In this document: piece by piece, positions 1 through 9,300 of the stretch | How positions within the stretch are numbered: the stretch's first letter is position 1 | How the letters are laid out: each line of letters opens with the position of its first letter | From: Closterium sp. NIES-65 | Lineage: Eukaryota; Streptophyta; Zygnematophyceae; Desmidiales; Closteriaceae | Reading direction: 5' to 3' | NCBI GenBank assembly: GCA_948144175.1 | Contig: CANXME010000812.1 | Location: 434,001-498,000, forward strand | DNA length: 64,000 nucleotides | Notes under the pieces: model-generated | Told to the model about the DNA's origin: nothing | The model's database searches: none | Seen by the model: the letters and a program-made list of their open reading frames with translations, nothing else | Position numbers and translations under genes: made by a program

Positions 1-1
1 G

Positions 2-2395
2 AGTGGGTTGTGTGGCGCGGCGGTGCTCCGCCAACCGGTTTTCCCCGCCGCTGCTTCCGGGAAGAACGGGGTCAATCAGAAAGGCGACCGGGGAGGCGGC
101 GGCGACGGGGAAAACGTGGAAGCCGAGAGGGACGACATCAGTAGCGGGGCAACCCGTCCGCCAGTGGCGACAGTTTTCCCCGCACGGGGTACTATCAGTA
201 ACGGAGCGGGCTCTGCGATGGCGACAGAATGCGGGCGACAGGATGGTGGGAAAGACGTCGCACGGGGTAATACATGTAACGATCCGGACTCTGCGGTGGC
301 GACAGGATACGGGGACCGCGCGCGCAACGACCGCGCAGGATCATGGGACGGGGCTAGGTTCGCGAGCGGATGTGTGCCGGAGGTTCCGCAGGGGGTTCCG
401 CGGGGGGTTTCGCTCGGGAGCTCGGAGGAGAGAGCGCGCAGAGAAACGGTGGGCGGCCTGGATTTGCGGGGAGACGTTGATTCGCCCGCGCAGGCAGATC
501 CTGGTTTCCCCGTGCAAATGGACGGCAACGGAGAGATTCTTAACGACGTTGGCGTTTCTGCAACACCACCTTCGTCGCGCCTCCGTCTCCGTCTCCGTCC
601 GCCTTTCGCCATCGCGGTCACCCGCCGAGGGGCTCTCAGCGAACGGTCGGATCTGTCCGCCTTGAATGAACGGCCAGATCTGGCCCCCACGAGTCGCGCA
701 TCGACCCAGGAGGTTGCCTGTTTGCGCGGGGGCGCGAGGCAAGCTTCGCGTGAAGCGCACGCCACCGTGTATTCGCCGCACAGCGTCGCGGACTTCCCGA
801 TGTTCAGCAGCCTGCGCGTCGAAGCGGCGACGCTAGTCGACGCGCGTGGCGAGGGGACGCGTGTGGAAACGACGCGCTTCGATCCGGAGAGATCGTCAAG
901 GCCGCTTCGAAGCAGAGATCCCTGCTGCTCGACAAACCCTCCTGTCGTTGCTTCGGAACACAGACGGATCATTACCTGCAACAGCCCTAGTGACACATCT
1001 AACGGCCTTAACACGAATTGTGTCACGGCGACGACGATCAGTCCGCGGCGCCGCGGGTTGCTGCACTGGCCGTCGCTCCCGACGTCTTTTTCGAGCACCG
1101 CGTCGCGGCTCTCCTTTACGGCGCTGCTCTCGCCCTCTTCAGGCACCCCCGCTTCAGTCACACCCGCCTCGCCGTCCCCTCTTGTGGACGGGCTTGGTGC
1201 CAATCCGATGAACGGTGGCGATTTCAATGCCGGCGAGATTCGCGTTAGGAGCCGTTGCGCGATAGCGGCCTCAGATCCAACAGGTTTACGATCCGGGTTT
1301 TCGCAATCCGGAAATTTTCAAAACGGCTTTCATTCCGGATTTCAGTCCGCTCCTGATTCGACGCCTAGGTCTGCTCGCCCGCTGACTGCACCCACGGCGG
1401 CGACAACCCCGCTGTCGCAATCCGTCGCAGATGCGCCAGTGAAAACGACGTCGCCGTCGCTGCTGGGTCGCCTGCAAGCACTGGGATGGAAGGAGGGAAA
1501 ACAGCAGCAGCGGGAGCAGCAGCACCACTGGCAGCAGGAGCAGCGTGAGAAGCGGGAGAAGCGAGAGCAGCAAGAGCGAAGGTTGCTGCGAGAAAAAAAC
1601 ATGCGGTCTAGATCCTGTCACGTTCAATCAGCGACTTCGGGATCGCAACGTGTCGCATCTACGAGGGCCGAGAAGTCTCGACTCGCGTCTTCACTAGCGG
1701 TTCGATGCTTGCGACGAACCGCATCGCAGCCCGAAAGAGAAGCGGAAAAGGGCAGGAGTTGCACGGAACGAATTGCGGGCGGAAGCAGAAGCTGCGCGGG
1801 TGGAAACAGCAGCGCGGAAAGCCTTGCGGATGGGTGTCTCCACGAGACAGTACAGGTGGGGGGAGAAGGTTTGGCGGAAAGCGCGCAGGAGGAGACAAGA
1901 GCGGGGAACGATGAACCAGGGGGGAATTGCGGAAGAGGGGAACGGGACGAGCGCGGGGAAACTTCAGAAAGGGGGGACTGCTGTTCGCGTTTGAAGCCGC
2001 TCCATTTTCCTGCACAAGACGTGGTTTCTTCTGAAACTGCGTCTACAGTGCAGCGAGGCAGCAAGCAAAGGGGTGGCAGCGTTTTTGAAAAGATTTGTGG
2101 CCCAGCAGCATTTTCCTCGTCTCAGTTGGCAAGTCAGAGTGGTACGTCACAATGCACGCCATCCAAATATGCAAAATCCTCCCCTCTCCTCCCTTCCGCT
2201 GCCGTCGCCTCCCCTCCCCACCCCTCTCCTCTCCCCTTTTCTTCCTTTCCCTCCTCTCCCTTCTCCTTCCCATCCCTGCCCTCTTATCCCCTCCTCTCCC
2301 CTCCTCTCCCCCTCCTCTCCCCTCCTCTCCCCTCCTCTCCTCTCCTCTCCCCTCCTCTGTCATTTGCGCTGCCCCCTTTTCTCCATAATTTATAG
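2..2395 (+). CDS. Uncharacterised long open frame, cut by the left window edge
   Basis: A single frame is open from the window edge for nearly 800 codons; the first in-frame ATG is at 218. I recognise no family. The predicted protein is rich in Arg, Ser, Gly and Pro. Around codons 490-540 there is a Gln/Glu/Arg-rich stretch (QQQREQQHH, EKREKREQQERR) that could form a coiled coil or charged helix. The last about 75 codons run through a CCCTCC polypyrimidine tract, so the true end of any gene is probably earlier. Other frames on both strands are also long here (one of 383 codons on the minus strand, 76-1227), as expected in GC-rich DNA, so openness alone is weak evidence. It could be an exon of a host gene whose start lies to the left. 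No copia or gypsy similarity is visible. Confidence 0.3.
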   Translation, partial: SGLCGAAVLRQPVFPAAASGKNGVNQKGDRGGGGDGENVEAERDDISSGATRPPVATVFPARGTISNGAGSAMATECGRQDGGKDVARGNTCNDPDSAVATGYGDRARNDRAGSWDGARFASGCVPEVPQGVPRGVSLGSSEERARRETVGGLDLRGDVDSPAQADPGFPVQMDGNGEILNDVGVSATPPSSRLRLRLRPPFAIAVTRRGALSERSDLSALNERPDLAPTSRASTQEVACLRGGARQASREAHATVYSPHSVADFPMFSSLRVEAATLVDARGEGTRVETTRFDPERSSRPLRSRDPCCSTNPPVVASEHRRIITCNSPSDTSNGLNTNCVTATTISPRRRGLLHWPSLPTSFSSTASRLSFTALLSPSSGTPASVTPASPSPLVDGLGANPMNGGDFNAGEIRVRSRCAIAASDPTGLRSGFSQSGNFQNGFHSGFQSAPDSTPRSARPLTAPTAATTPLSQSVADAPVKTTSPSLLGRLQALGWKEGKQQQREQQHHWQQEQREKREKREQQERRLLREKNMRSRSCHVQSATSGSQRVASTRAEKSRLASSLAVRCLRRTASQPEREAEKGRSCTERIAGGSRSCAGGNSSAESLADGCLHETVQVGGEGLAESAQEETRAGNDEPGGNCGRGERDERGETSERGDCCSRLKPLHFPAQDVVSSETASTVQRGSKQRGGSVFEKICGPAAFSSSQLASQSGTSQCTPSKYAKSSPLLPSAAVASPPHPSPLPFSSFPSSPFSFPSLPSYPLLSPPLPLLSPPLPSSPLLSPPLSFALPPFLHNL
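125..310 (+). repeat. Short degenerate tandem repeat
   Basis: Three imperfect units share the tail TGGCGACAG (near 162, 220 and 297) and, in the last two, a GCACGGGGTA start. Spacing is uneven (about 55-75 bp). It lies inside the left-edge open frame. Confidence 0.4.
2160..2395 (+). repeat. Polypyrimidine CCCTCCTCT tract
   Basis: Nearly pure C/T on the plus strand, built from CCTCTCCC/CCCTCCTCT units, densest at 2280-2355. It is simple-sequence DNA. Open frames across it on either strand (for example a Gly/Arg/Glu-rich one on the minus strand) are by-products of the repeat. Confidence 0.85.
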
Positions 2396-2780
2396 TTGTG
2401 GGGAAATTGATCCCCACATGATAGTTGCTGGTTTCTTGAAAAAAAAAAAAAGTTCCGCATCTTATCCCCATTCATGCGAGGGTAGCTCAGGGCGAGCACC
2501 GTGAGTCACGAAACATTCCTGCTTGCCCATTGTAACTGCTCGCCTCTCCTCTGCTCGCTTCTCCCACTTCCCTTCCCCAACCCCAACCGTCACCATTCAC
2601 CTCTACTGCAAGTAGGGTTCCCGAATCCTGTCACAGATAACTTTCCCCCCTTCGCTGTAGCGTTCCTGTTTCCTCGAAACACCCAATTCGTTGTTCTCTC
2701 CCCCCCCTCTTTCTCTCCTCCCCCTCTGCCCTCTGCTTGCCGCCCACCTAACACCAACCTCCAGCCCTCCCTTCACGGAA
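2396..2780. other. Stretch without a recognisable gene
   Basis: Contains a 7-bp hairpin (GTGGGGA/TCCCCAC, 2398-2417), a run of 13 A at about 2439, and C-rich DNA. No coding signal, RNA gene or transposon end is evident. Confidence 0.6.
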
Positions 2781-3660
2781 ATTGAGCCTAAGGCGAGCGT
2801 TTTCGCACATGTCCCTTTCTTCCTTGGGGCAGGCGAAGTGATAGCAGCAGCTGCAACGTCTGTGACAGAGAATGGCCCTAAGGCTACCACTGTCACATAT
2901 GTCCCTTTCTTCCTTGGGTCAGTAGAATTCAGCAGCAGCAGTAGCACCAGGTGTAGCTGTCACAGGGAATCCGAGGTGAGCACTCACATATGTCTGTTTC
3001 TTCCTTGGGCAGCAGCAAGTCAGTTTTTGAGACGCCTCTAAAACAGTCATAGCAGCAGCAGCAGCAGCTGTAGTGGCTGGAGCTGTGGCAGAGATTGGGC
3101 CTAAGTTGAGCACTGTCACACGTGTCCAATACCTCCTTGGGCCAATAGCAGCAGCAGCAGGAGCTGTGCCAGAGATTGACCATAAGACTAGCACTGTCGC
3201 ATGTGTCCAATTCCTCCATGGTCCAGTAGAAGTCATAGCAACAGCAGCAGCAGCTGCAGCAGCTGTAGCAGCAGGAGCTGTGGCAGAGATTGACCATAAG
3301 GCTAGCACTGTCGCATGTGTCCAATTCCTCCTTGGTCCAGTAGAAGTCATAGCAGCAGCAGCAGCAGCAGCGGCAGCAGCGGCAGCAACACCAGGAGCTG
3401 TGGCAGAGATTGACCATGATGCGAGCACTGTCACATGTGTCCAATTCCTCCTTGGTCCAGTAGAAGTCATAGCAACAACGGCAGCAGCTGTTATGGAAAT
3501 TGTGCCTAAGGCGAGCACTGCTGCACATTTCCCTTTGCGTGGTGGCAGCAGCAGTAGCAGCAGCAGCTGTTACAGACATAGGGCCTAGCAAGCGCTGTCA
3601 CAGATGTGCCTTTCCAACTGCGAGCATTTGTAATTTTAGCAGCAGCCACATTCGTTACCA
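2781..3660 (+). repeat. CAG-rich minisatellite, about nine units of 80-125 bp
   Basis: Units begin near 2781, 2871, 2968, 3094, 3175, 3289, 3409, 3499 and 3578. Each has a conserved core (ATTG.CC.TAAGGC.AGCACTGTC, then TGTCC..TTCCTCCTTGG and CCAGTAGAAGTCATAG) followed by a variable GCA/CAG run. The four unit lengths from 3094 to 3499 are 81, 114, 120 and 90 bp, all multiples of three, so a plus-strand frame (3073-3588) stays open and reads as repeats of an EIDHKASTVACVQFLLGPVE-like core plus an Ala run. The minus strand is also open. Slippage of CAG triplets explains the lengths without selection, so I call this a minisatellite; a repetitive protein cannot be excluded. Confidence 0.8.
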
Positions 3661-4024
3661 GCCCAGTTCCCAGCGTCATTGGCTCTGTCACAAAGTTTGA
3701 AGCCTTTTTACCTGCCACCACATTCATACTGTGGCAGAGGCAGTAGCTGTTGCAGCAGAGGCTGCTTGGAAATGCAGTTGACAATGATTAGGTGGCTGTG
3801 CAGACACGAGTTTAGCAGCAAGCGTTAAAACTTCTGCTACCGCTGGTGGTTATCTTCCCGGCTGCTTCTTAGAAGGTATCATTTTTTGCTGGCACTGCAC
3901 GCGTGGGTTGCTGTCTCCAATCCATCTACTCAAATAATACTGATCCTAGATACACATTATTGATTTGTCATTGTTTTGGCAGCACTGTTGCTGCAGTAAA
4001 TGTTATCAATACATGTAGGAGACA
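3661..4024. other. Stretch without a recognisable gene, left flank of copia D
   Basis: No open frame of note, RNA gene or repeat. It ends with ACTAT (4025-4029), which matches the five bases following the far end of element D at 52588-52592. Confidence 0.55.
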
Positions 4025-4029
4025 ACTAT

Positions 4030-4712
4030 TGCTGGGCTGAGAAAAGCCCTTAGGATCTTTTCAAGGCTATATTCTGAGTAGAGGTGTTGTATTTGCGGCA
4101 TTTAGGGACAAGTGTTGAACCACCTTGCGCTACCGTCATCACCCGGATATAAGACAGTGTTGAATAGTAGACAGGGGTTGTCTATTATACGGGTGTCTCT
4201 TATAAACAGGGTAGCCTCATTATAAGACACCTATTTGTGTGTAGGGGCAAATGGCAAATGTATAACGAGGAAGTATCTTCTAAACAGATTTTTGTCCATT
4301 TATAAGACTGATTTTTTTAATGTATGAGATAAGACATACATGTCTTATATCCGGGCGATGACGGTAGTATGTGAGGGCAAGATAGATTGTTTAAAGCAAG
4401 AAGATACAAGGTTTTTATAAGAGTACAAGAAATATGAAAAGATACAGCTAATAACTGTTTTAATGTTGCTGTTGCGGTTCGATTCAGTGACGACTCGGGC
4501 AACTACGCAATAACAAGTCATTTGTTTGTCCTTGCTGTCGCGCTGTACTTGTCAAGTCCAAGGACTCTGACCTTTGGTCTTCGCGTTATCTCCAGCAGTT
4601 GGTATTCTTGTCAACCTCTGATGGTTGACTTGCCGTTGTTCCTCTGTAATTCGCCTCGTTTGTGGTTCGGTGTTACGACACACAAGAAGCGTTTAAATAA
4701 TTGTTTCCAGCA
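4030..4712 (-). repeat. 3' LTR of copia D, interrupted by a MITE
   Basis: The sequence matches the right-hand D LTR (46342-46587 plus 52382-52587) on both sides of the MITE at 4133-4364; the uninterrupted version of the MITE site is seen near 46451. Inner end CCAGCA is followed by the polypurine tract in reverse. Confidence 0.8.
4133..4364. mobile_element. 232-bp MITE with TA duplication (Tc1/mariner or pogo-like)
   Basis: The ends are 24-bp terminal inverted repeats with one mismatch, beginning CCGTCATCACCCGGATATAA on the left and, read in reverse, CCGTCATCGCCCGGATATAA on the right. It is flanked by TA at 4131-4132 and 4365-4366. The empty site CTTGCGCTAGTATGTG is preserved in the other D LTR near 46445-46460, proving insertion with TA duplication. 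There is no coding capacity; the interior is AT-rich with several ATAAGAC-like words. TA duplication points to the IS630/Tc1/mariner/pogo superfamily; the autonomous partner is not in the window. Confidence 0.85.
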
Positions 4713-4791
4713 CTCCCCTTCGCTTCTGGAGTGTCGTTGCTAGTGACGTGGCCCTGTCCAGTCAGCAATATGCAGTTCTCGAACTTCTGCT

Positions 4792-4860
4792 TGAGAAAAG
4801 AGAACGAGAATGATTGGACTATGAAAGAGTTGGGTACAAGTACTAACCCTAATTGGGTTG
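4792..4860 (-). repeat. Remnant of the 3' LTR of copia E
   Basis: Sixty-nine bases match the left part of the LTR at 31373-31502, including TGAGAAAAGAGAACGAG at the end and GTACTAACCCTAATTGGG. It stops at 4861, where plus-strand copia A begins. The missing remainder of this LTR is not found elsewhere in the window. Confidence 0.8.
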
Positions 4861-4994
4861 TGTCAGAACATTATAGCTTATGCTATTGTGTAGGCTATAG
4901 TGGGGTATCCCATAGGGGGTACAACCCAACTAGGGTTTCATATTTGTACTCCCTTCATTCATAGTTCACATTCATTCTCGTTCTAATCTTCTCA
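4861..4994 (+). repeat. 5' LTR of copia A
   Basis: 134 bp from TGTCAG to CTTCTCA, followed directly by the primer site. Carries the core shared by most copia LTRs here: GGCTATAGTGGGGTA, then GGGGTACAACCC, then TAGGGTTT. Confidence 0.85.
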
Positions 4995-5109
4995 TGGTAT
5001 CGAACAGGTTCCCCCTTGGGAACTGTGCTTAGGGCCCACCACATCGAGTTTTTTTCCTGCCCGAAGCGCGCTCAGCCCGAGTCGCGCTCCGGGCCCTCAC
5101 TTCGTCGAG

Positions 5110-6240
5110 CCGCCCTAGCGGCCCTTCACTGCGGCCCCGCCGCCTGTCTCAGCGGCCTCGCCGCCCTTTTTCTGCGGCCCCGCCGCCTCTCTCGTTGCGG
5201 CCCCGCCGCCCTTCACGGCGGCCCCGCCACCCGTCTCAGCGGCCCAGCCGCCCGTCTTCGCGGCCCCGCCGCCTCTCTCGCTGCGGCCCCGCCGCCCGTC
5301 TCAGCGGCCCCGCCGCCCGTCTTCGCGGCCCCGCCGCCTCTCTCGCTGCGGCCCCGCCGCCTCTCACTTCGGCCCCGCCGCCCGTCTCTGCGGCCCCGCC
5401 GCCTGTCTCCGCGGCCCCGCCGCCTCTCTAGCTGCGGCCCCGCCGCCTCTCCCTGCGGCCCCGCCGCCCGTCTCAGCGGCCCCGCCGCCCGTCTTCGCGG
5501 CCCCGCCGCCTCTCTCGCTGCGGCCCCGCCGCCTCTCACTGCGGCCCCGCCGCCCGTCTCTGCGGCCCCGCCGCCCGTCTCCGCGGCCCCGCCGCCTCTC
5601 TAGCTGCGGCCCCGCCGCCTCTCCCTGCGGCCCCGCCGCCCGTCTCAGCGGCCCCGCCGCCCGTCTTCGCGGCCCCGCCGCCTCTCTCGCTACGGCCCCG
5701 CCGCCTCTCACTGCGGCCCCGCCGCCCGTCTCAGCGGCCCCGCCGCCCGTCTTCGCGGCCCCGCCGCCTCTCACTTCGGCCCCGCCGCCCGTCTCAGCGG
5801 CCCCGCCGCCCGTCTCCGCGGCCCCGCCGCCTCTCTAGCTGCGGCCCCGCCGCCTCTCACTGCGGCCCCGCCGCCCGTCTCTGCGGCCCCGCCGCCCCTC
5901 TCGCTGCGGCCCCGAGCCCTACCAGCGGCCCTACGGCCCTACACCGCCCGCGCCACCCGAGCTGCCCGACCCGCCCGAGCCGCCCGAGCCGCCCGAGCTG
6001 CCCGACCTGCCCGAGCCGCCCGAGCCGCCTGAGCTGCTGAGGAGCCGAGCCGCCGGACCCGCCCGAGCCGCCCGAGTCGCCCGAGCCCCCTGAGCCGCTG
6101 AGGAGCCGAGCCGCCCGACCCGCCCGAGCCGCCTGAGCCGCTGTGGAGCCGAGCCGCCCGAGCCGCCCGAACCACAGTTGCTGCTGAGCCGTCCGAGCAG
6201 CCGCGTTGCTGTGCTGCTGAGCTGCCCGACCCGCCCTGTC
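5110..6240 (+). repeat. GC-rich minisatellite in the copia A leader
   Basis: Two successive arrays: 18-27-bp units of the type GCGGCCCCGCCGCCCGTCTC (5110-5920), then units of GCCCGAGCCGCCCGAGCTGC (5940-6180). It lies between the primer site and gag. Long open frames on both strands here (Ala/Pro/Arg repeats) are by-products. Leaders of copia E, C and F have similar but not identical arrays. Confidence 0.85.
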
Positions 6241-6310
6241 TGGTGAGAGCAGCGCTCTTGTCACTGCACGGCCCCTGTCCTACAGGTACTACTGCTAGGC
6301 TACTGTCGTC

Positions 6311-9300
6311 ATGGCCACCCCTAGTGTCCTCGCTTTTGACGCTGAGGGTCGGGCCATTGACTTTGAGGTCTGGGTAGACGACCTGCAGCTGTTCTTACAG
6401 TGCGATAGGGCAGACGGCCTCTCTCTCTTTGACCTTACCTCTGGCGCTTCCCCTGCCCATGCTGCTGATGCTGACGCCACTGTTCGCACCCAGTGGGCCA
6501 CACGCGACGCTGCTGCACGTCTTGCTGTGCGTCGCCACCTCCCTACCTCCGAGCGTGCGCACTTTAGTCACTACAAGAGTGCTCAGACCTTGTACGACGC
6601 TGTAGTCGCGCGCTACTCCTCCCCTGCCACTGCTGCACTGAGCCGTCTCATGTTACCGTACCTCTTCCCTGACCTTGTTGCCTTTCCCACCGTCGCTGAC
6701 CTCATTACGCACCTCCGCACTAGTGACACTCGCTACCGCGCTGCACTCCCTGCTGACTTCTGCGCCAAGAACCCCCCCCCCCATGTACATCACTCTGTAC
6801 TTCCTAGTCACTCGCCTTCCTGACTCCCTTCGTGTAGTCAGGGACCACTTTCTCTCAGTCTGTCCCACCACACTCACTGTCGATCTCCTCGAGAAGGCCC
6901 TCTTAGCAGCGGAGAAGAGTATAGTCGCTGTAGGAGCCTCTCAAGGTGACCCGCGCACCCCCATCTTTGAGGGGTGTTCCCCCTCCCCCCTGCTGCCCTC
7001 TGTTGCCTCTGCTGCTACGGCCGACCTCCTTGGTCTTGAGTCGGTCGGTGCGGCGTCTGCCCCTAGCGGGAGACGCCGCCCTGGCAAGAGCAAGGGGGGC
7101 AAGGGAGCTGGAGGAGCGGGCGGTGGAGGTGGAGGTGGAGGCGGTGGGGGTAGTGGGGGTGGCGGTGGGAGTGGAGGTGCGGGTGGGGGGGTCGGTGGCG
7201 GCGGTGGAGGCGGAGGCGGCGGCGGCGGTGGCGGTGGGAGCGGAGGTGGCGGCGGTGGAGGCGGCGGTGGAGGCGGCGGTGGAGGCGGCGGCAGTAGCGG
7301 AGGCGGCGGAGGCGGTGGGGGTGGCGGTGGAGCTGGTCGCGGGCCTTCGCAGAGGAGTGGCTCCGGTAGTGGCGCGCGCCAGCAGCAGCAGCGCGGTCGT
7401 GAGACCCTGTCCCCTCAGCAGCTCCGTGAGTGGTACACTGCACGCCAGCGGGGTGGGGGATTTGGTCCGTGCACCTACGTCCTGCGCACCGGCGACCGTG
7501 CGGGTGAACAGTGTGGGGGTCCGCACCCCTCCCAGCGCTGCTTTGGCCGCCTGACGAACGAGTGGCGTCACCAGTTCCCGGAGGCCTTAGAGATTCCTCG
7601 CTGGGGCGAGCTGTCTAGGGCGGGTGTTGCCATCTTTGATCTTGACTTTGATGCTATTCTCTCTGTCATGTATGCTGTGTCTCATAGTGATGATGGTGAC
7701 TGCTACCGCTGTTTCCCGCCCGATCCGGGCATTGAGGCTGCTGCCCTAGGTGCTTGCGACGCTGCTGCTCTAGGTGCTAGTGTGTCGGCGTCCTCAGGTA
7801 CTGGTGAGTCTGCGCTCTCAGGTACTACGTCGGCTTCGGCCTCCCTCACCTTCACTCTTGACTCTGGGGCGTCTCGCTCCTTCTTTCGGGACCGCACCAC
7901 ACTCACGCCGCTTAGTCGGCCGGTTGCGGTGTCTCTGGCTGACCCCTCCGGGGGTCCTGTACTGTCTCGCTTCTCCACAGTCCTCCCGTGTCCGGCGGCT
8001 CCCTCTGGCACCCTGTCTGGTCTCTACCTCCCCTCGTTCTCGATGAACCTGGTGAGTGGTGCTAACCTACAGGATGGGGGAGTACACCAGTTCACTCCTG
8101 CGCGTCAGCGGGTGACGCACTGTACAGAGGCTAGCACAGGCCGGCACCTGGCTACGTTTACCCGTCAGCCGGGGTCGAGCCTGTACACACTGACCACTGC
8201 GTCTCCTCCCGTTACTGAGTCTGGTAGAGTCCCTTCGTCCGGTCAGGTGTTTGCTGCAGCGTCTAGGTCTGGTCCTAAGTCTGCCCCCTGTTCGTGTCGT
8301 CTCTTGTCTCATGAGACTCTCCTCTGGCACCACCGTCTTGGTCACCCCTCTCTGCTTCGGCTCAGAGGCATGGCCTCCCGTCTTCTTGTGTCTGGTCTCC
8401 CCCGGTCCCTCCCTCCCCTTCCTCAGGGCCCTGGCCCTGCCTGTGTCCCCTGTGTCGAGGGGCGCCAGCGGGCTGCCCCTCACTTCTCCCAGTTTCCTCC
8501 GACAGAGGCCCCGTTGCAGACGCTTCACATGGACGTGTGGGGCCCGGCCCGCGTCCGTGGATAGGGTCACGAGCGCTACTTCCTGCTCGTTGTTGATGAC
8601 TACTCGCGTTACACCACGCTCTTCTCCTTGCGCAGCAAGGGTGATGTCACTGAGGTGCTGATCGATTGGATCCACGCGGCTCGTCTCCAGCTCAGGCGGA
8701 GCTTTGGCTCGGACTTCCCTGTTCTGCGTCTGCACTCGGACAGAGGCGGAGAGTTTTCCTCTGGCCAACTGCGAGCCTACTGTCGCGCACGAGGCATCCG
8801 TCAGACCTTCACGCTTCCGGACTCACCGCAGCAAAATGGGATTGCAGAGCGCCACATTGGCATGGTCATGGACGTCGCTCGTACGTCTATGATGCATGCG
8901 GCTGCCCCCCATTTTCTGTGGCCGTTTGCGGTCAGGTACGGGGCGCATCAAATCAACCTCCATCCCAGGGTCTCCAGGCCAGAGACCTTCCCAGCCTTAC
9001 TGTGGACGGGGAAGGTTGGCGATGCGTCGGCGTTCCGGGTCTGGGGATCTCGGGCGTTTGTCCGCGACTTGTCTGCAGACAAGCTGTCCCCTCTTGCTGC
9101 TCCTTGCGTCTTCCTGGGGTTCCCCCCTGACGCGCCTGGGTGGCAGTTCTACCACCCCACCTCTCGACGTGTTCTGTCCTCCCAGGACGTCACGTTTGAC
9201 GAGTCGGTCCCCAACTACCGCCTCTTCCCCTACCGCACTCCGTCCCTCCCCCCACCCCCGCTCTTCCTTGTACCAGGTCCCCCCCAGGTAGACTCCCTCC

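Noticed and set aside
2398-2417. Hairpin followed by an A run, resembling a bacterial terminator
   Set aside because: The window is eukaryotic nuclear DNA and no adjacent operon exists; likely chance.
5110-5920. CRISPR-like array of regularly spaced repeats
   Set aside because: Units are contiguous GC-rich minisatellite copies without unique spacers.
5016-6264. Long Ala/Pro/Arg-rich open frames on both strands
   Set aside because: They follow the GC-rich minisatellite of the copia leader and change frame with repeat phase.
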